64,000 nt of DNA. It comes from Myroides albus (GTDB lineage Bacteria > Bacteroidota > Bacteroidia > Flavobacteriales > Flavobacteriaceae). Below are positions 18,044-27,425 of the stretch, piece after piece. Where the stretch lies: the NCBI RefSeq assembly GCF_009711045.1, contig NZ_WMJX01000014.1, positions 1 to 64,000 of the forward strand, read 5' to 3'. Position 1 is the stretch's first letter, and every line of letters begins with the position of its first letter. Made by a program: the position numbers and the translations under genes. Below the pieces are notes generated by a model. It was not told the origin of the DNA. It was given only the letters and a program-made list of their open reading frames with translations, and did no database searches.

Positions 18044-18189
18044 ATGTATATATTTCTATATTTAATGCTACGAAAATACAGATTTATTTTTGTACTTAAA
18101 ACTTTCCCATTGAAAAGTTGAATAGTGGACAATTAATGAATTGTAAGTGTAGCAGCTAACAATCTATTGGATTGTTGTAATATATAAAT

Positions 18190-18257
18190 AAAACCCTTGT
18201 TTTTTTTGACAAAATGTGAAAAAAACAAGGGTTTTTAAGTTAGCTTTTTTAGCTAAG
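18190..18257 (-). terminator. Terminator hairpins after the ABC exporter gene
   Basis: AAAACCCTTGTTTTTT pairs with AAAAAACAAGGGTTTT (18190-18235), and a smaller stem, TTAGCT / AGCTAA (18241-18257 region), follows. They lie in the 297-nt gap between the ABC gene stop (18341) and the lpdA start (18043), which otherwise holds no gene. Confidence 0.7.
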
Positions 18258-18340
18258 TTATTTTTGTGACTTTTATTTAAAACTTTAGAACTTAAGGTTC
18301 TACTATTTAGCTTTTGGATAGAGAAACTCTTTTTAAAATA

Positions 18341-20095
18341 CTATTCTTCTACTGCCATTTTGAATTGTGATTCATATAGATTTCTATAGTATCCATTTTC
18401 AATTTGCAAGAGTTCGTGATGTGTACCTTTCTCTACGATGAGTCCTTTGTCCATCACAATGATTTGATCTGCATTGACAATTGTTGCCAAGCGGTGAGCA
18501 ATGATTATAGACGTTCTATCTTGCGTTAGATATTCGGTTGCCTTTTGAAGTAGTTCTTCAGAATGAGTGTCAATCGAAGAAGTAGCTTCATCTAATATCA
18601 AGATACTTGGATTACTTACATAAGCTCTTAGGAAGGCAATTAATTGTCGTTGCCCAGACGAGAGCATTACTCCTCTTTCTTTTACATTGTAGTCATATCC
18701 TCCTGGCAGACTCATAATAAAATCGTGTATCCCTATTTGCTTAGCCGCATTTTCTACTTGCTCTCTGCTAATAGCTGGATTGTGCAAAGTAATATTATTG
18801 AAGATAGTATCACTGAATAAAAATACATCTTGTAACACGACAGCGATTTGTCTGCGTAGAGAAGCTAACGTAAATTCATTGATATCCGTATTGTCTATCC
18901 GTATCTGTCCACTGTCAATATCATAAAATCGATTTAGTAAATTGATAATTGTCGATTTACCTGCTCCAGATGATCCTACAATTGCTACCGTATTACCTGG
19001 AGGGATGTGTAAGGTGATTCCCTTTAATACTTCGACTTCTGGTATATAGCTAAAGCGGATATTGTTTAACTCAATCTCTCCATTGAATTGAGGAGCTATT
19101 TTAGTTCCACAATCATTCATCTGTTCATCCGTTTCTAATACATCGAATACTCTTTCTGCCGCAATGATTCCCATTTGCATGACGTTAAATTTATCAGCAA
19201 TTTGCCTCAATGGATTAAACAACATTGTGATTAGCATTGTATAGGCAAATAAATCTCCAAATGTTGTTAGGTTGTCTCCCTGTACAATTGACATTCCTCC
19301 ATACCAAATCACAAAACCTAAGGTCAGTGAAGAAACAATATCAGCGATAGGGAAAAAGATAGAGTTGTAAAGTATATTTTTTAGCCAAGCCTGGTTGTGC
19401 TTTTCATTTATTTCCTTGAACTTTTCATATTCGATATGCTCACGAGTAAACAATTGAACGATTTTCATACCTGTTAATCGCTCTTGTACAAATGTATTCA
19501 GGTTTGAAATTTGCGTTCGGACTTCCTGAAAGGCAGACTTCATCTTTAATTGAAATATTCGCGTTGCATAGACAAGGATAGGCATGGCAACCAGAACAAT
19601 TAGACTCAGCTTCCAGTTCATGTAAAACATAAAAGCCAAAACGACAAACATTTTCAGAACGTCACTGACAATCATAAAAAGTCCTTGACTAAAAATACTC
19701 GCGATCGATTCAATATCAGATACAGATCTGGTAACAAGTTTTCCTACTGGTTCATTGTCAAAATAGCGCATGCGAAAACTAACAATCTTGTCAAAGAGTT
19801 TCTCGCGAATATCTTTGACAATATCTTGTCCTAACCAACTTGCCCAATAAGAGAAGTAAAATTGAGACAATACTTCGCCTATAAGGACAACTGCCATAAG
19901 CAAAACGTACATTAAGAGTCCTTCTTGATCTCTTGTTTGCACATAGCTATCTACTGTTTGCTTTACCATATATGGACGAACAGCAGCAAAGATTGATAGT
20001 GTAATCGCAAATACGATTACCCAGTTAAAACGTCTTTGATAAGGTTTTGCGTAGCTTAATATTTTTTTTAGTGATAGTGATTTCAGTCGTTTCAT
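18341..20095 (-). CDS. ABC transporter, fused permease and ATPase (exporter type)
   Basis: A 584-residue half-transporter with an N-terminal six-helix membrane domain (about residues 20-320) and a C-terminal ATPase. ATPase motifs: Walker A GSSGAGKST, signature LSSGQRQLIAF (SSGQ in place of SGGQ), Walker B ILILDEATSSID, and H-loop IIIAHRLAT. It is of the MsbA/MdlB multidrug or lipid exporter class and would work as a dimer; the substrate is unknown. Its start overlaps the truA stop by 4 nt (ATGA), so the two are co-translated. Confidence 0.92.
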   Translation of the reverse strand: MKRLKSLSLKKILSYAKPYQRRFNWVIVFAITLSIFAAVRPYMVKQTVDSYVQTRDQEGLLMYVLLMAVVLIGEVLSQFYFSYWASWLGQDIVKDIREKLFDKIVSFRMRYFDNEPVGKLVTRSVSDIESIASIFSQGLFMIVSDVLKMFVVLAFMFYMNWKLSLIVLVAMPILVYATRIFQLKMKSAFQEVRTQISNLNTFVQERLTGMKIVQLFTREHIEYEKFKEINEKHNQAWLKNILYNSIFFPIADIVSSLTLGFVIWYGGMSIVQGDNLTTFGDLFAYTMLITMLFNPLRQIADKFNVMQMGIIAAERVFDVLETDEQMNDCGTKIAPQFNGEIELNNIRFSYIPEVEVLKGITLHIPPGNTVAIVGSSGAGKSTIINLLNRFYDIDSGQIRIDNTDINEFTLASLRRQIAVVLQDVFLFSDTIFNNITLHNPAISREQVENAAKQIGIHDFIMSLPGGYDYNVKERGVMLSSGQRQLIAFLRAYVSNPSILILDEATSSIDTHSEELLQKATEYLTQDRTSIIIAHRLATIVNADQIIVMDKGLIVEKGTHHELLQIENGYYRNLYESQFKMAVEE

Positions 20096-20829
20096 AGATA
20101 AGGATAACTTACTTTTGTTAAAAATAATCCTTTACCAGGGACAGAGAATCCCGCTTGACCTCTATTTTTACTTTCAATGATTTTGCGTACGTCATTCACA
20201 GTTATTTTCTCTAGACCTACATTGACCATAGTACCGACAATAGCTCTAACCATATTGCGCAAAAAGCGATTTGCCGAGATGGTAAAAACTAATCTATTGT
20301 GATCGATGAGTTTCCATTCAGCTTGGTAGATAGTACAATTAAAAGTGAATACATCTGTATGTGTTTTTGAAAAACACTCAAAGTCTTCATACTCAAACAA
20401 AACTTTAGCTGCTTCGTTCATTAGATCAACATTCAATGGCTTGAAGTGGTAAAAACTTTGACTGTTGCAAAAGGCATCTTTATATAAATGTATATGATAT
20501 TCGTATGTGCGAGCAGTAGCGTCAAAACGCGCATGCGCCTGATCATCGACAGGGTGAATATTATAAACGACTATGTCCTCTGGTAAAAATGAATTCATTT
20601 TTTGAATCAAAGAATTTTTGTCAAAGTCTGCTTCATAGTCAAAATGAGCAAACATTTGCTTAGCGTGAACTCCAGCATCTGTGCGACCTGCACCTATTAA
20701 TTCTATAGGTGTACGCAAAAGTGTAGAAATAGCTCTTGTGAGTGTTTCTTGTACTGTTTTCGCGTTAGGTTGTAATTGCCAGCCGTGATAATGTGTTCCG
20801 TTGTAAGAAAATTCTAAAAAATATCTCAA
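20092..20829 (-). CDS. truA: tRNA pseudouridine(38-40) synthase
   Basis: A TruA that makes pseudouridine in the tRNA anticodon stem. The catalytic Asp lies in GAGRTDAGVHAKQMFAHFD. The N-terminus RYFLEFSYNGTHYHGWQ matches the family start. I therefore place the start at a TTG at 20829 (protein MRYFLEF...), about 245 residues. Another in-frame TTG at 20859 would add 10 residues that do not match the family. No ATG fits, which is unusual. It is co-translated with the downstream ABC exporter through an ATGA overlap. Confidence 0.93.
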   Translation of the reverse strand: MRYFLEFSYNGTHYHGWQLQPNAKTVQETLTRAISTLLRTPIELIGAGRTDAGVHAKQMFAHFDYEADFDKNSLIQKMNSFLPEDIVVYNIHPVDDQAHARFDATARTYEYHIHLYKDAFCNSQSFYHFKPLNVDLMNEAAKVLFEYEDFECFSKTHTDVFTFNCTIYQAEWKLIDHNRLVFTISANRFLRNMVRAIVGTMVNVGLEKITVNDVRKIIESKNRGQAGFSVPGKGLFLTKVSYPYL

Positions 20830-20931
20830 AATAAATCTATTGTTTTTTACAAAGAGCAAATATACTTCAAAATCACGAGTAGGTTGTTTATGTTATTATA
20901 AAATTAGAAATAAGGTAGGGGTGCAAAACTT

Positions 20932-21747
20932 TTATAGCACTGTAATAAAATTAGACGATACCCAGCCTCTGATATTTTGTGACTCATTGTGAATAGCATG
21001 TTGAGTATAATTTGTTGATAGTTGTTGAGATTCGACTTCTACATAATACCATTTGCGTTCTTCACTATAGCGTTCACCTAAGATCTTAATTTTTGAATTT
21101 TTCTTTAACTTTCCGAAAAGGTTGTCTGAGAAGTAATTGTAGAAATCATCGCTATCTGGATATTTATTTTCTACTGAAGGATAAATGCGAAGGTTGTATG
21201 CTTCGTTCTGAACTATTCCCCATGACGTGTTCTGTATTAACTCGCTATATTGGATGTCTGATTCAGGAATGTCAAGGTTTGCTATTGCGTAATTTTCTTT
21301 GACCGTTGCGCCTTCTTCATTTAACTCAAGAACTACATTTCCCATTAATGGGCTTTCACCACAACAGCTTGTTTCTGTATAAGTAATCGTATGGAAACGA
21401 GGAGATAGATAAAAATTGTTAAAGTAACTCGTTGTCACAAGGGTATAGTTTTCTTCATACTTGTCGTAGTAAAATAAGAAAAAACAATCTTGTTCTCCAT
21501 AAGCTAATATATAGAGTAGGTCCTTTTTAGATTTTGTGATTCGAGTATACGTTTTAGTGTAACCTGCCATATAGCTATCTCCTACAAGCTCATCAAAATA
21601 ACGATCAATATCTTTTTCATTTTTAAAGGTGTATTCTGGTATTCTCGTCTGGTAATGCTCATCATAGAAGGTGTTTATTTGGGCATTAGAAGGTATGTAA
21701 GAGAAAATAAATAGAAGTGTAAGCCAGATAAAATGTCCTGTTTTCAT
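20932..21747 (-). CDS. Secreted protein with SH3-like C-terminus, unknown function
   Basis: A 271-residue protein with a signal peptide (about residues 1-22, ending SNAQ). The C-terminal third (NLRIYPSVENKYPDSDD ... WYYVEVESQQ ... RGWVSSNFITVL) resembles a bacterial SH3 domain: an opening R-x-x-P-S, a central W-Y-x-V, and a closing G-W-V. The central part contains a CC motif (TETSCCGESP). The family is not recognised. It is monocistronic, and its start faces the IS3 remnant region. Confidence 0.7.
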   Translation of the reverse strand: MKTGHFIWLTLLFIFSYIPSNAQINTFYDEHYQTRIPEYTFKNEKDIDRYFDELVGDSYMAGYTKTYTRITKSKKDLLYILAYGEQDCFFLFYYDKYEENYTLVTTSYFNNFYLSPRFHTITYTETSCCGESPLMGNVVLELNEEGATVKENYAIANLDIPESDIQYSELIQNTSWGIVQNEAYNLRIYPSVENKYPDSDDFYNYFSDNLFGKLKKNSKIKILGERYSEERKWYYVEVESQQLSTNYTQHAIHNESQNIRGWVSSNFITVL

Positions 21748-21893
21748 ATTTTTTGATTTAAAGGTAGGGAAAAAAAGGAAAATGATTTACCATTAATTGT
21801 CTGATAGTAGGTGGATTAGAACTGTATTGTTTCTTTGTTTTCGTTATAAGTAGTTAGGTGTCGATAGCATAGTGATAGAAAGTTGATAGGGTA

Positions 21894-21953
21894 GTGGTCG
21901 CATCTTTTTAGCACAAAAGTATGCGACCACTATGGCATCACTATGCGACCACT
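21894..21953. repeat. 11-bp repeat cluster, locus A
   Basis: GTGGTCGCAT at 21894-21903 is followed, in inverted orientation, by three contiguous 11-bp units: ATGCGACCACT, ATGGCATCACT, ATGCGACCACT (21921-21953). The opposed units can form a hairpin. The same unit occurs in a tandem block at 57345-57420, in both cases right beside an IS3 end. The function is unknown. Confidence 0.8.
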
Positions 21954-21976
21954 TCCTATATTGTTCTAATATAGCT

Positions 21977-22152
21977 TGTCTCGTCCTAATATAGCTGTAC
22001 AGTTATTGTTTATAATCCTGCTTTTAACTGTACATTTGGTTTTATAATCCTATTATAACTATACAGGTACTTGTTGTTCTTTTTTGTTGGTATAGTAATT
22101 CTTCTATCTCTTATTGGTATTTAAAACTGTACAGTTTTTTCAGGACGGGTCA
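21977..22152 (-). mobile_element. Internally deleted IS3-family element (176 bp, both ends kept)
   Basis: The two ends are imperfect inverted repeats: TGTCTCGTCC...CTGTACAGTT at 21977 and AACTGTACAG...GGACGGGTCA ending at 22152. They begin TG and end CA, as in IS3-family elements. Between them lie only the last ~55 bp of a transposase frame and its 3' flank, the same sequence as 57228-57331 but reversed. A TGG codon there has become TAG. A ~24-bp internal duplication (TTTATAATCCT repeated) is also present. No clear target duplication was found. The copy is non-autonomous. Confidence 0.8.
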
Positions 22153-22253
22153 TATATGTGATTTTTTAAAACAATAATGTTTATTTTTACCCAAACTGTG
22201 ATAACATACAATCACAGTGATTAACTAATTAACCTAACTATAATTATATAAGA

Positions 22254-23522
22254 ATGAAGAAACTATTCGTGTTATTGGGCTTGTTTGTTGGCTCACTTGG
22301 ATATGCACAAGATTTTAATCAGTATTTTGAAGATAAGACACTGCGTTTAGATTATGTATTTGGAGGAAATAGCGAAAGGCAATTTATTTTATTAGATGAG
22401 TTAATTTCTTTGCCTTCATGGGCTGGGCGTACACATAATTTAGGAGAGAATGCCTTAAAGGGAAATGGACAAGTACGCGTATATGATGAAAAGACCAATA
22501 CGTTGATCTATACGAACAGTTTTAGTACACTATTCCAAGAGTGGTTATCTACAGAGGAGGCACAGAAGACTACTAAGAGCTTCGAGAATGTATTTTTAGT
22601 TCCGTATCCAAAAAGTAATGTGCGCATTGAGTTGGTGTTGTTCGATGCAGATGGCAAGGAAAAAGACAAGTTAGTGCACCAGGTGGATCCTACAGATATA
22701 TTAATCCATGCAAAGGGAGCTAAGGATGTGACTAAACATGAATATGTACACAGAGCCAAGGATAATTCAAAAGCGATTAATGTTGCCTTTGTAGCAGAAG
22801 GGTTTAAAGAAGAAGAAATGGGCAAGTTTATGGATGCTGTGAAGGTTTCTATTGAGCAATTAGTTGCCCACAAACCATTTGATAAGTTTGCAGATAACTT
22901 CAATTTCATAGCAGTTCAGAGTGTTTCAAAGGATTCAGGGGTAAGTGTTCCACGAGAAGGAGACTGGAAGAAAACGGCTATAGAGTCTAACTTTGATACT
23001 TTTTATTCGGAGCGTTATTTGACGACGAATAGAATTAAGAAGTTACACGATGTATTAGCGGGGATTCCCTATGAGCACATTATTATTTTGGCTAACACAG
23101 ATGTATATGGTGGAGGTGGAATTTACAACTCATATACTTTGACAACGACGGGACACAAAGATTTTAAACCTGTAGTAGTACACGAGTTTGGTCATAGTTT
23201 TGCAGGTTTAGCAGATGAGTATTTTTATCCAAATGACGTATTGAGTGATTTGATTTCCAATCAGACAGAACCTTGGGAACAGAATATTACTACATTAGTT
23301 GATTTTGACAGCAAGTGGAAAAAGATGTTGAAGAAAGGAACGCCAATTCCAACTTTAGAAAAAGACAATAAAAAATTCCCTTTAGGGGTGTACGAAGGGT
23401 TAGAAGGGCGCAAGATTTACAAAGGGACACTTGATTGTAGAATGAAGACAAATCAGTATCCTGAGTTCTGCCCTGTTTGTCAGCATGCAATAGAAGAATT
23501 AATTTTGTTTTATACAGAGTAA
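22254..23522 (+). CDS. M64 family metallopeptidase (IgA peptidase M64-like)
   Basis: A 422-residue secreted protein with a signal peptide (about residues 1-18, ending GYAQ). The zinc motif is HEFGHSFAGLADEY near residue 309 (HExGH...D), characteristic of peptidase family M64. An N-terminal beta-rich domain (about 20-150) precedes the catalytic domain, as in other Bacteroidota members. C-terminal cysteines (CRMKT, FCPVC) may form disulfides or a metal site. The first characterised M64 member cuts IgA; the substrate here is unknown. The upstream 500 nt contain no gene, only the IS3 remnant. Confidence 0.88.
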   Translation: MKKLFVLLGLFVGSLGYAQDFNQYFEDKTLRLDYVFGGNSERQFILLDELISLPSWAGRTHNLGENALKGNGQVRVYDEKTNTLIYTNSFSTLFQEWLSTEEAQKTTKSFENVFLVPYPKSNVRIELVLFDADGKEKDKLVHQVDPTDILIHAKGAKDVTKHEYVHRAKDNSKAINVAFVAEGFKEEEMGKFMDAVKVSIEQLVAHKPFDKFADNFNFIAVQSVSKDSGVSVPREGDWKKTAIESNFDTFYSERYLTTNRIKKLHDVLAGIPYEHIIILANTDVYGGGGIYNSYTLTTTGHKDFKPVVVHEFGHSFAGLADEYFYPNDVLSDLISNQTEPWEQNITTLVDFDSKWKKMLKKGTPIPTLEKDNKKFPLGVYEGLEGRKIYKGTLDCRMKTNQYPEFCPVCQHAIEELILFYTE

Positions 23523-23531
23523 TAAAGGTAT

Positions 23532-23560
23532 AACCTCTCTTTAAGGGAGGTTGTTTTTTT
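23532..23560 (+). terminator. Intrinsic terminator after the M64 peptidase gene
   Basis: AACCTC / GAGGTT stem extended through CTT/AAG pairs with one mismatch, then seven Ts. It lies 9 nt after the stop and 16 nt before the next start codon. Confidence 0.65.
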
Positions 23561-23575
23561 GTAAAAATAATAAAG

Positions 23576-24088
23576 GTGAAAAAAATATTATTATTATCAG
23601 ATACACATAGTTGTGTGGATGAGCATATTTTGAAGTATGTGAGAGAAGCTGATGAGGTTTGGCATGCAGGTGATATAGGTGACCTGTCAGTCACTGATGC
23701 AATCAAAGCGCTAAAGCCATTAAAAGGAGTCTATGGCAATATAGACGACAAAGAAGCAAGGCTTGAATTTCCAGAAGAAAACATCTTTGATTGTGAGGGC
23801 ATGAAGGTGTATATGATTCACATTGGAGGGTATCCTGGGAAGTATCGATCAAATGTAAAGGCGACTATTATGCGTGAGAAGCCAGATATCTATATTTGTG
23901 GACATTCACATATCTTAAAAGTGCAATATGATCAGATGTACCAAGTGTTGCATATGAATCCAGGTGCGGCAGGAATAAGTGGTTTTCATCAAGTAAGGAC
24001 GATGTTGCGTTTTGAAATTGACAAAGGGAAAATTAGCAATTTAGAAATTGTAGAATGGCCTAAAAACAAAAAAGCCGAACTTCTTTAA
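23576..24088 (+). CDS. YfcE/MJ0936-type metallophosphodiesterase
   Basis: A 170-residue calcineurin-like phosphoesterase starting at GTG 23576 (protein MKKILLLSDTHS). Metal ligands are in the expected order: SDTHS (Asp, His), GDIGD, YGNIDD (Asn), a central HIGG (His), and CGHSH. It is the compact YfcE/MJ0936 type, usually a manganese-dependent phosphodiesterase with broad activity in vitro. The true substrate is unknown. It ends at a strong terminator shared with the convergent DUF4293 gene. Confidence 0.88.
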   Translation: MKKILLLSDTHSCVDEHILKYVREADEVWHAGDIGDLSVTDAIKALKPLKGVYGNIDDKEARLEFPEENIFDCEGMKVYMIHIGGYPGKYRSNVKATIMREKPDIYICGHSHILKVQYDQMYQVLHMNPGAAGISGFHQVRTMLRFEIDKGKISNLEIVEWPKNKKAELL

Positions 24089-24101
24089 GTTCGGCTTTTT
24101 T
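24069..24101. terminator. Terminator overlapping the phosphoesterase stop
   Basis: A 14-bp perfect stem (AAAAAGCCGAACTT / AAGTTCGGCTTTTT) with a 4-nt loop. It begins inside the last codons of the phosphoesterase and probably also serves the convergent gene ending at 24130. Confidence 0.88.
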
Positions 24102-24129
24102 AACGCACTAATAAACTAAGATGTTAGGT

Positions 24130-24546
24130 TTATCGTAAGCGATCTACAGATTTTACAAGATCTTCATCCTTCTTGATGGCTCTGTTGGCTAATACAAGCA
24201 ACAGGATAGAAACAATAGGGAGGAACATCCCAATACCTTTCTCTGAAATAGCTTCTGCTACTTCTCCAGATACAGTTAGAGAGCGGAATACAAATAATCC
24301 TAATAGTAAAACGTTTAATATCATATTAAGTCGATTCATCATGAATTGACGTTTTCTATTTTTATAACCAAGTAAGCTGATGATACTCAAAGCAGCACTA
24401 ATCCCAAAAAGGATTGCCGTGATAGGGCTGTGTCCAACCATTATCGTTTCATTTAGGCCGTTTGTCCATAATGGAATGAATAATGATAAGATTCCCATTA
24501 TAACAAAAACAAGTAATAAATAAATGCTTTGAATTCTTTGTATCAT
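24130..24546 (-). CDS. DUF4293 family membrane protein
   Basis: A 138-residue protein with four predicted transmembrane helices: about residues 5-25, 40-60, 72-92 and 105-125. The N-terminus MIQRIQSIYLLLVF is typical of the Bacteroidota DUF4293 family. Function is not known. It is a single gene, divergent from rho. In many Bacteroidota this family lies next to rho, which fits here. Confidence 0.82.
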   Translation of the reverse strand: MIQRIQSIYLLLVFVIMGILSLFIPLWTNGLNETIMVGHSPITAILFGISAALSIISLLGYKNRKRQFMMNRLNMILNVLLLGLFVFRSLTVSGEVAEAISEKGIGMFLPIVSILLLVLANRAIKKDEDLVKSVDRLR

Positions 24547-24738
24547 AACTTTGTCCGCTTAGGAATTACAAAAATAACGTTTCTTTTTTATTAAAACCTA
24601 TTGTTTTTTAAAATTAATTCGTAATATTGCATTAGTTCTGCCGTAAGTTCTTCATAATACGGCAATTCTATGAATAAAATTTCCATTCTTATTTAAAGAA
24701 CACAACTCAATTTATTTTTATAATCTATAAACATTTAT

Positions 24739-26646
24739 ATGTTTGACATTTCCGAATTACAAAAGTTGAAGGTTTCAGAACTTCAAGACATTGTTAAAAA
24801 ATTCAATATTGCAGGTACTTCTGGTTTAAAAAAAGATTTACTAATCGGGAAGATTCTTGAGCATCAAACTACAAATGCTCCAAAAGAAAAAGCAACCGCA
24901 TCAAAAAGTGAGGCTTCAAAAGTCACAGAGAAAAAAGCAATTAAGAAAGAGAATAATGAAGGAGTAGCAGATAAGGTTAAAGAATCTGTGAAAGCTGCAA
25001 TGAAGGTAGTAGTTGCAAAAGAGAAGGAACAAGTAAAAGAAAAAGGCAAAAGACCTCGTATAGAATCTACACCGAAAGTTGAAGCTAATGCTGGACAAGT
25101 TGCAGAGGCTACAACTCAAGCTGATAACAGAGGAGATGGGCAGCAGCGCAAGAAAGTAGCTGAGGCAAGAGAAGGAAATTCTGATTCTCTGAAAGAGAAA
25201 ACAGGAGAGAATAGAAATCAGCCTAAGGAAAACAGAAGGGACTTTGGAAAGAAAAAAGGGGACAATCGCGATAATCGTAGAGATAATCAAAGACGCGATA
25301 ATCGTCCACAAAACCAGTCTAATCAAGCTACTTCAAAAGAGAGTGAGTCAACTCAAATAGAAACTACTTCAAAAGAAACTTTTGTATCAAACGAGAATGT
25401 TCAAGCTCAAAGTCATGTAGATGCTGGAGTTGAACAAGAACAAAAGAAACAAAATACCAATCAAAATAAGAACAATCAGCAAAACCACAACAATAACAAA
25501 AAGAATAATTACAGAGAACCGGATTATGAGTTTGATGGAATTATTGAGAGTGAAGGGGTGTTAGAAATGATGCCTGATGGTTATGGATTTTTGCGTTCAG
25601 CTGATTATAACTATTTATCGTCACCTGATGATATCTACTTATCACAATCCCAAATTAGATTATTTGGTCTAAAAACAGGAGATACTGTTAAAGGTGTAGT
25701 TCGCCCTCCGAAAGAAGGAGAGAAGTTTTTCCCACTGGTAAAAGTTGTAAAAATTAACGGACATGATCCTCAAGCTGTTCGAGATAGAGTATCGTTTGAG
25801 CACTTAACTCCGCTATTTCCAGATGAAAAATTCAATCTGGATGCAAAGCGCAGTACGGTATCTACTCGTCTTATGGATATGTTTTCACCTATTGGTAAAG
25901 GGCAACGTGGTATGATCGTAGCTCAACCAAAAACAGGTAAGACTATGTTGTTAAAAGACGTGGCAAATGCCATTGCGGCCAATCATCCTGAGGCGTATCT
26001 AATCGTTCTTTTAATTGACGAACGTCCAGAGGAGGTAACAGATATGCAACGCAGTGTAAATGCAGAGGTAATTGCCTCTACATTTGATGAGCCAGCAGAA
26101 CGCCATGTGAAAGTAGCTAATATCGTTTTAGAAAAAGCTAAGCGATTAGTAGAATGTGGTCATGATGTAGTGATACTTTTAGACTCTATTACACGTTTGG
26201 CAAGGGCTTATAATACTGTTCAGCCAGCTTCTGGTAAAGTGTTGAGTGGAGGGGTAGATGCCAACGCTCTACAAAAGCCAAAACGCTTCTTTGGAGCTGC
26301 TCGTAATATTGAGAACGGTGGTTCATTGAGTATTATAGCAACTGCTTTAGTTGATACGGGATCTAAAATGGATGAGGTTATCTTTGAAGAATTTAAAGGA
26401 ACGGGTAATATGGAGTTGCAGTTGGATCGCAAGCTTGCAAATAAGCGCATTTTCCCTGCGATTGACATTACTTCTTCTTCTACGCGTAGAGATGACTTGT
26501 TATTAGAACCAGGTGCACTACAACGCTTATGGGCTGTTAGAAAGTATATTGATGATATGAACTCGGTCGAAGCGATGACATCTATTATTGACAATGTGAA
26601 GAAAACAGATAATAATGAAGAATTCCTAAAAACATTGAACGGATAA
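24739..26646 (+). CDS. rho: Transcription termination factor Rho
   Basis: A 635-residue Rho, longer than E. coli Rho (419). Order: an N-terminal Rho_N helical domain (residues 1-45, [16 protein letters not shown]). Next is a ~220-residue low-complexity insert rich in Lys, Glu, Asn and Gln (about 46-265). The primary RNA-binding cold-shock fold follows ([14 protein letters not shown]). The ATPase has Walker A PKTGKT near 396 and [15 protein letters not shown], plus the C-terminal ring segments. The hexamer tracks along RNA and ends transcription. The disordered insert is usual in Bacteroidota Rho. Confidence 0.95.
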   Translation: MFDISELQKLKVSELQDIVKKFNIAGTSGLKKDLLIGKILEHQTTNAPKEKATASKSEASKVTEKKAIKKENNEGVADKVKESVKAAMKVVVAKEKEQVKEKGKRPRIESTPKVEANAGQVAEATTQADNRGDGQQRKKVAEAREGNSDSLKEKTGENRNQPKENRRDFGKKKGDNRDNRRDNQRRDNRPQNQSNQATSKESESTQIETTSKETFVSNENVQAQSHVDAGVEQEQKKQNTNQNKNNQQNHNNNKKNNYREPDYEFDGIIESEGVLEMMPDGYGFLRSADYNYLSSPDDIYLSQSQIRLFGLKTGDTVKGVVRPPKEGEKFFPLVKVVKINGHDPQAVRDRVSFEHLTPLFPDEKFNLDAKRSTVSTRLMDMFSPIGKGQRGMIVAQPKTGKTMLLKDVANAIAANHPEAYLIVLLIDERPEEVTDMQRSVNAEVIASTFDEPAERHVKVANIVLEKAKRLVECGHDVVILLDSITRLARAYNTVQPASGKVLSGGVDANALQKPKRFFGAARNIENGGSLSIIATALVDTGSKMDEVIFEEFKGTGNMELQLDRKLANKRIFPAIDITSSSTRRDDLLLEPGALQRLWAVRKYIDDMNSVEAMTSIIDNVKKTDNNEEFLKTLNG

Positions 26647-26667
26647 TTCATTATACATCATATGAAT

Positions 26668-26707
26668 AAAGAGAGAATAAATACAAGTGTGTTTATTCTC
26701 TCTTTTT
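26668..26707 (+). terminator. Intrinsic terminator after rho
   Basis: A 14-bp stem (AAAGAGAGAATAAA / TTTATTCTCTCTTT) with a 10-nt loop and Ts, 22 nt after the rho stop. Confidence 0.8.
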
Positions 26708-26812
26708 GTATAATAGATATTTAATTTTTTAGATGGAATGTTAAAAAACTTTTGTGTCTTTATATAATTTGAGTAATTTCGATGCTATAATGAGAGAATA
26801 AGAAGCGAAGAA

Positions 26813-27145
26813 ATGAATGATATCATTGTGTTTATTGGGGTTGTTTTGATTGCTTTTTTTGTTGTCAAGAGGTTTGTTACTATTAAGCGATTTAATAGTA
26901 CAGAGGAGTATTTAGAATATAAGAAGGAGAAGGAGGAGGAAGATTTTTTGGAAGATGATGAAGAATGGGATGATGAATTAATCGATAAAAAGAGTTTTAA
27001 TTTTCTATTTGTCGGTGCTATAGCAACCATTTTATTTTTGTTTTTTGGTTTATTTACGGGAAATACCATTTACTTCATCTTAATTTTATTTGTGATCACT
27101 GCTATTTTGTATTTGTACTATATGCCACCGAGCAATAAGTTTTAA
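26813..27145 (+). CDS. Small membrane protein with acidic cytoplasmic segment
   Basis: A 110-residue protein. Helix 1 spans about residues 3-20 (DIIVFIGVVLIAFFVV), followed by a highly acidic segment (residues 31-57, KKEKEEEDFLEDDEEWDDE). Two more helices (66-82 and 86-104) end the chain. I recognise no family. The region is AT-rich and the gene lies alone between rho and the tRNA pair. Coding is supported by the helix pattern and the frame; function is unknown. Confidence 0.55.
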   Translation: MNDIIVFIGVVLIAFFVVKRFVTIKRFNSTEEYLEYKKEKEEEDFLEDDEEWDDELIDKKSFNFLFVGAIATILFLFFGLFTGNTIYFILILFVITAILYLYYMPPSNKF

Positions 27146-27271
27146 GTTGTTTGGGATTTTTGATTATGTTAAAAACAATAAAAACTAATTTTTTTTAAAT
27201 TTATAAAATATTTAAAGTGAGAGTTTTAAAGGAATGAGAAGGAAATACTTTATATTTTTTTAGATTTATAG

Positions 27272-27302
27272 TTTGTATTTATAGAATAACGTTATATATT
27301 TG
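27272..27302 (+). promoter_or_regulatory. Promoter of the tRNA-Arg pair
   Basis: TTTG (27272-27275), exactly 19 nt, then TATATTTG (27295-27302): a full consensus Bacteroidota promoter. The first tRNA begins 20 nt downstream. Confidence 0.85.
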
Positions 27303-27321
27303 CACTCGCAATTAAGCAATA

Positions 27322-27395
27322 GGCCATGTGGCGCAACTGAATAGCGCATCTGATTACGGCTCAGAAGGTTGCAGGTTTGAATCCTGCCATGGTCA
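27322..27395 (+). tRNA. tRNA-Arg (anticodon ACG), copy 1
   Basis: A 74-nt cloverleaf. Acceptor GGCCATG pairs with CATGGTC (discriminator A, no encoded CCA). The D arm is GCGC/GCGC. The anticodon stem TCTGA/TCAGA holds loop TTACGGC with anticodon ACG, and the T arm is GCAGG/CCTGC with TTTGAAT. A34 would need deamination to inosine to read CGN codons. It is followed 30 nt later by a near-identical second copy. Confidence 0.95.
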
Positions 27396-27425
27396 CTAAA
27401 TTTAGTGAATAATATAAAATATTTC

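Noticed and set aside
24916..25326. 136-codon minus-strand frame inside the rho low-complexity region.
   Set aside because: It is the antisense of a Lys/Glu/Asn-rich coding segment and has the Phe/Ser/Leu-rich composition expected of a shadow.
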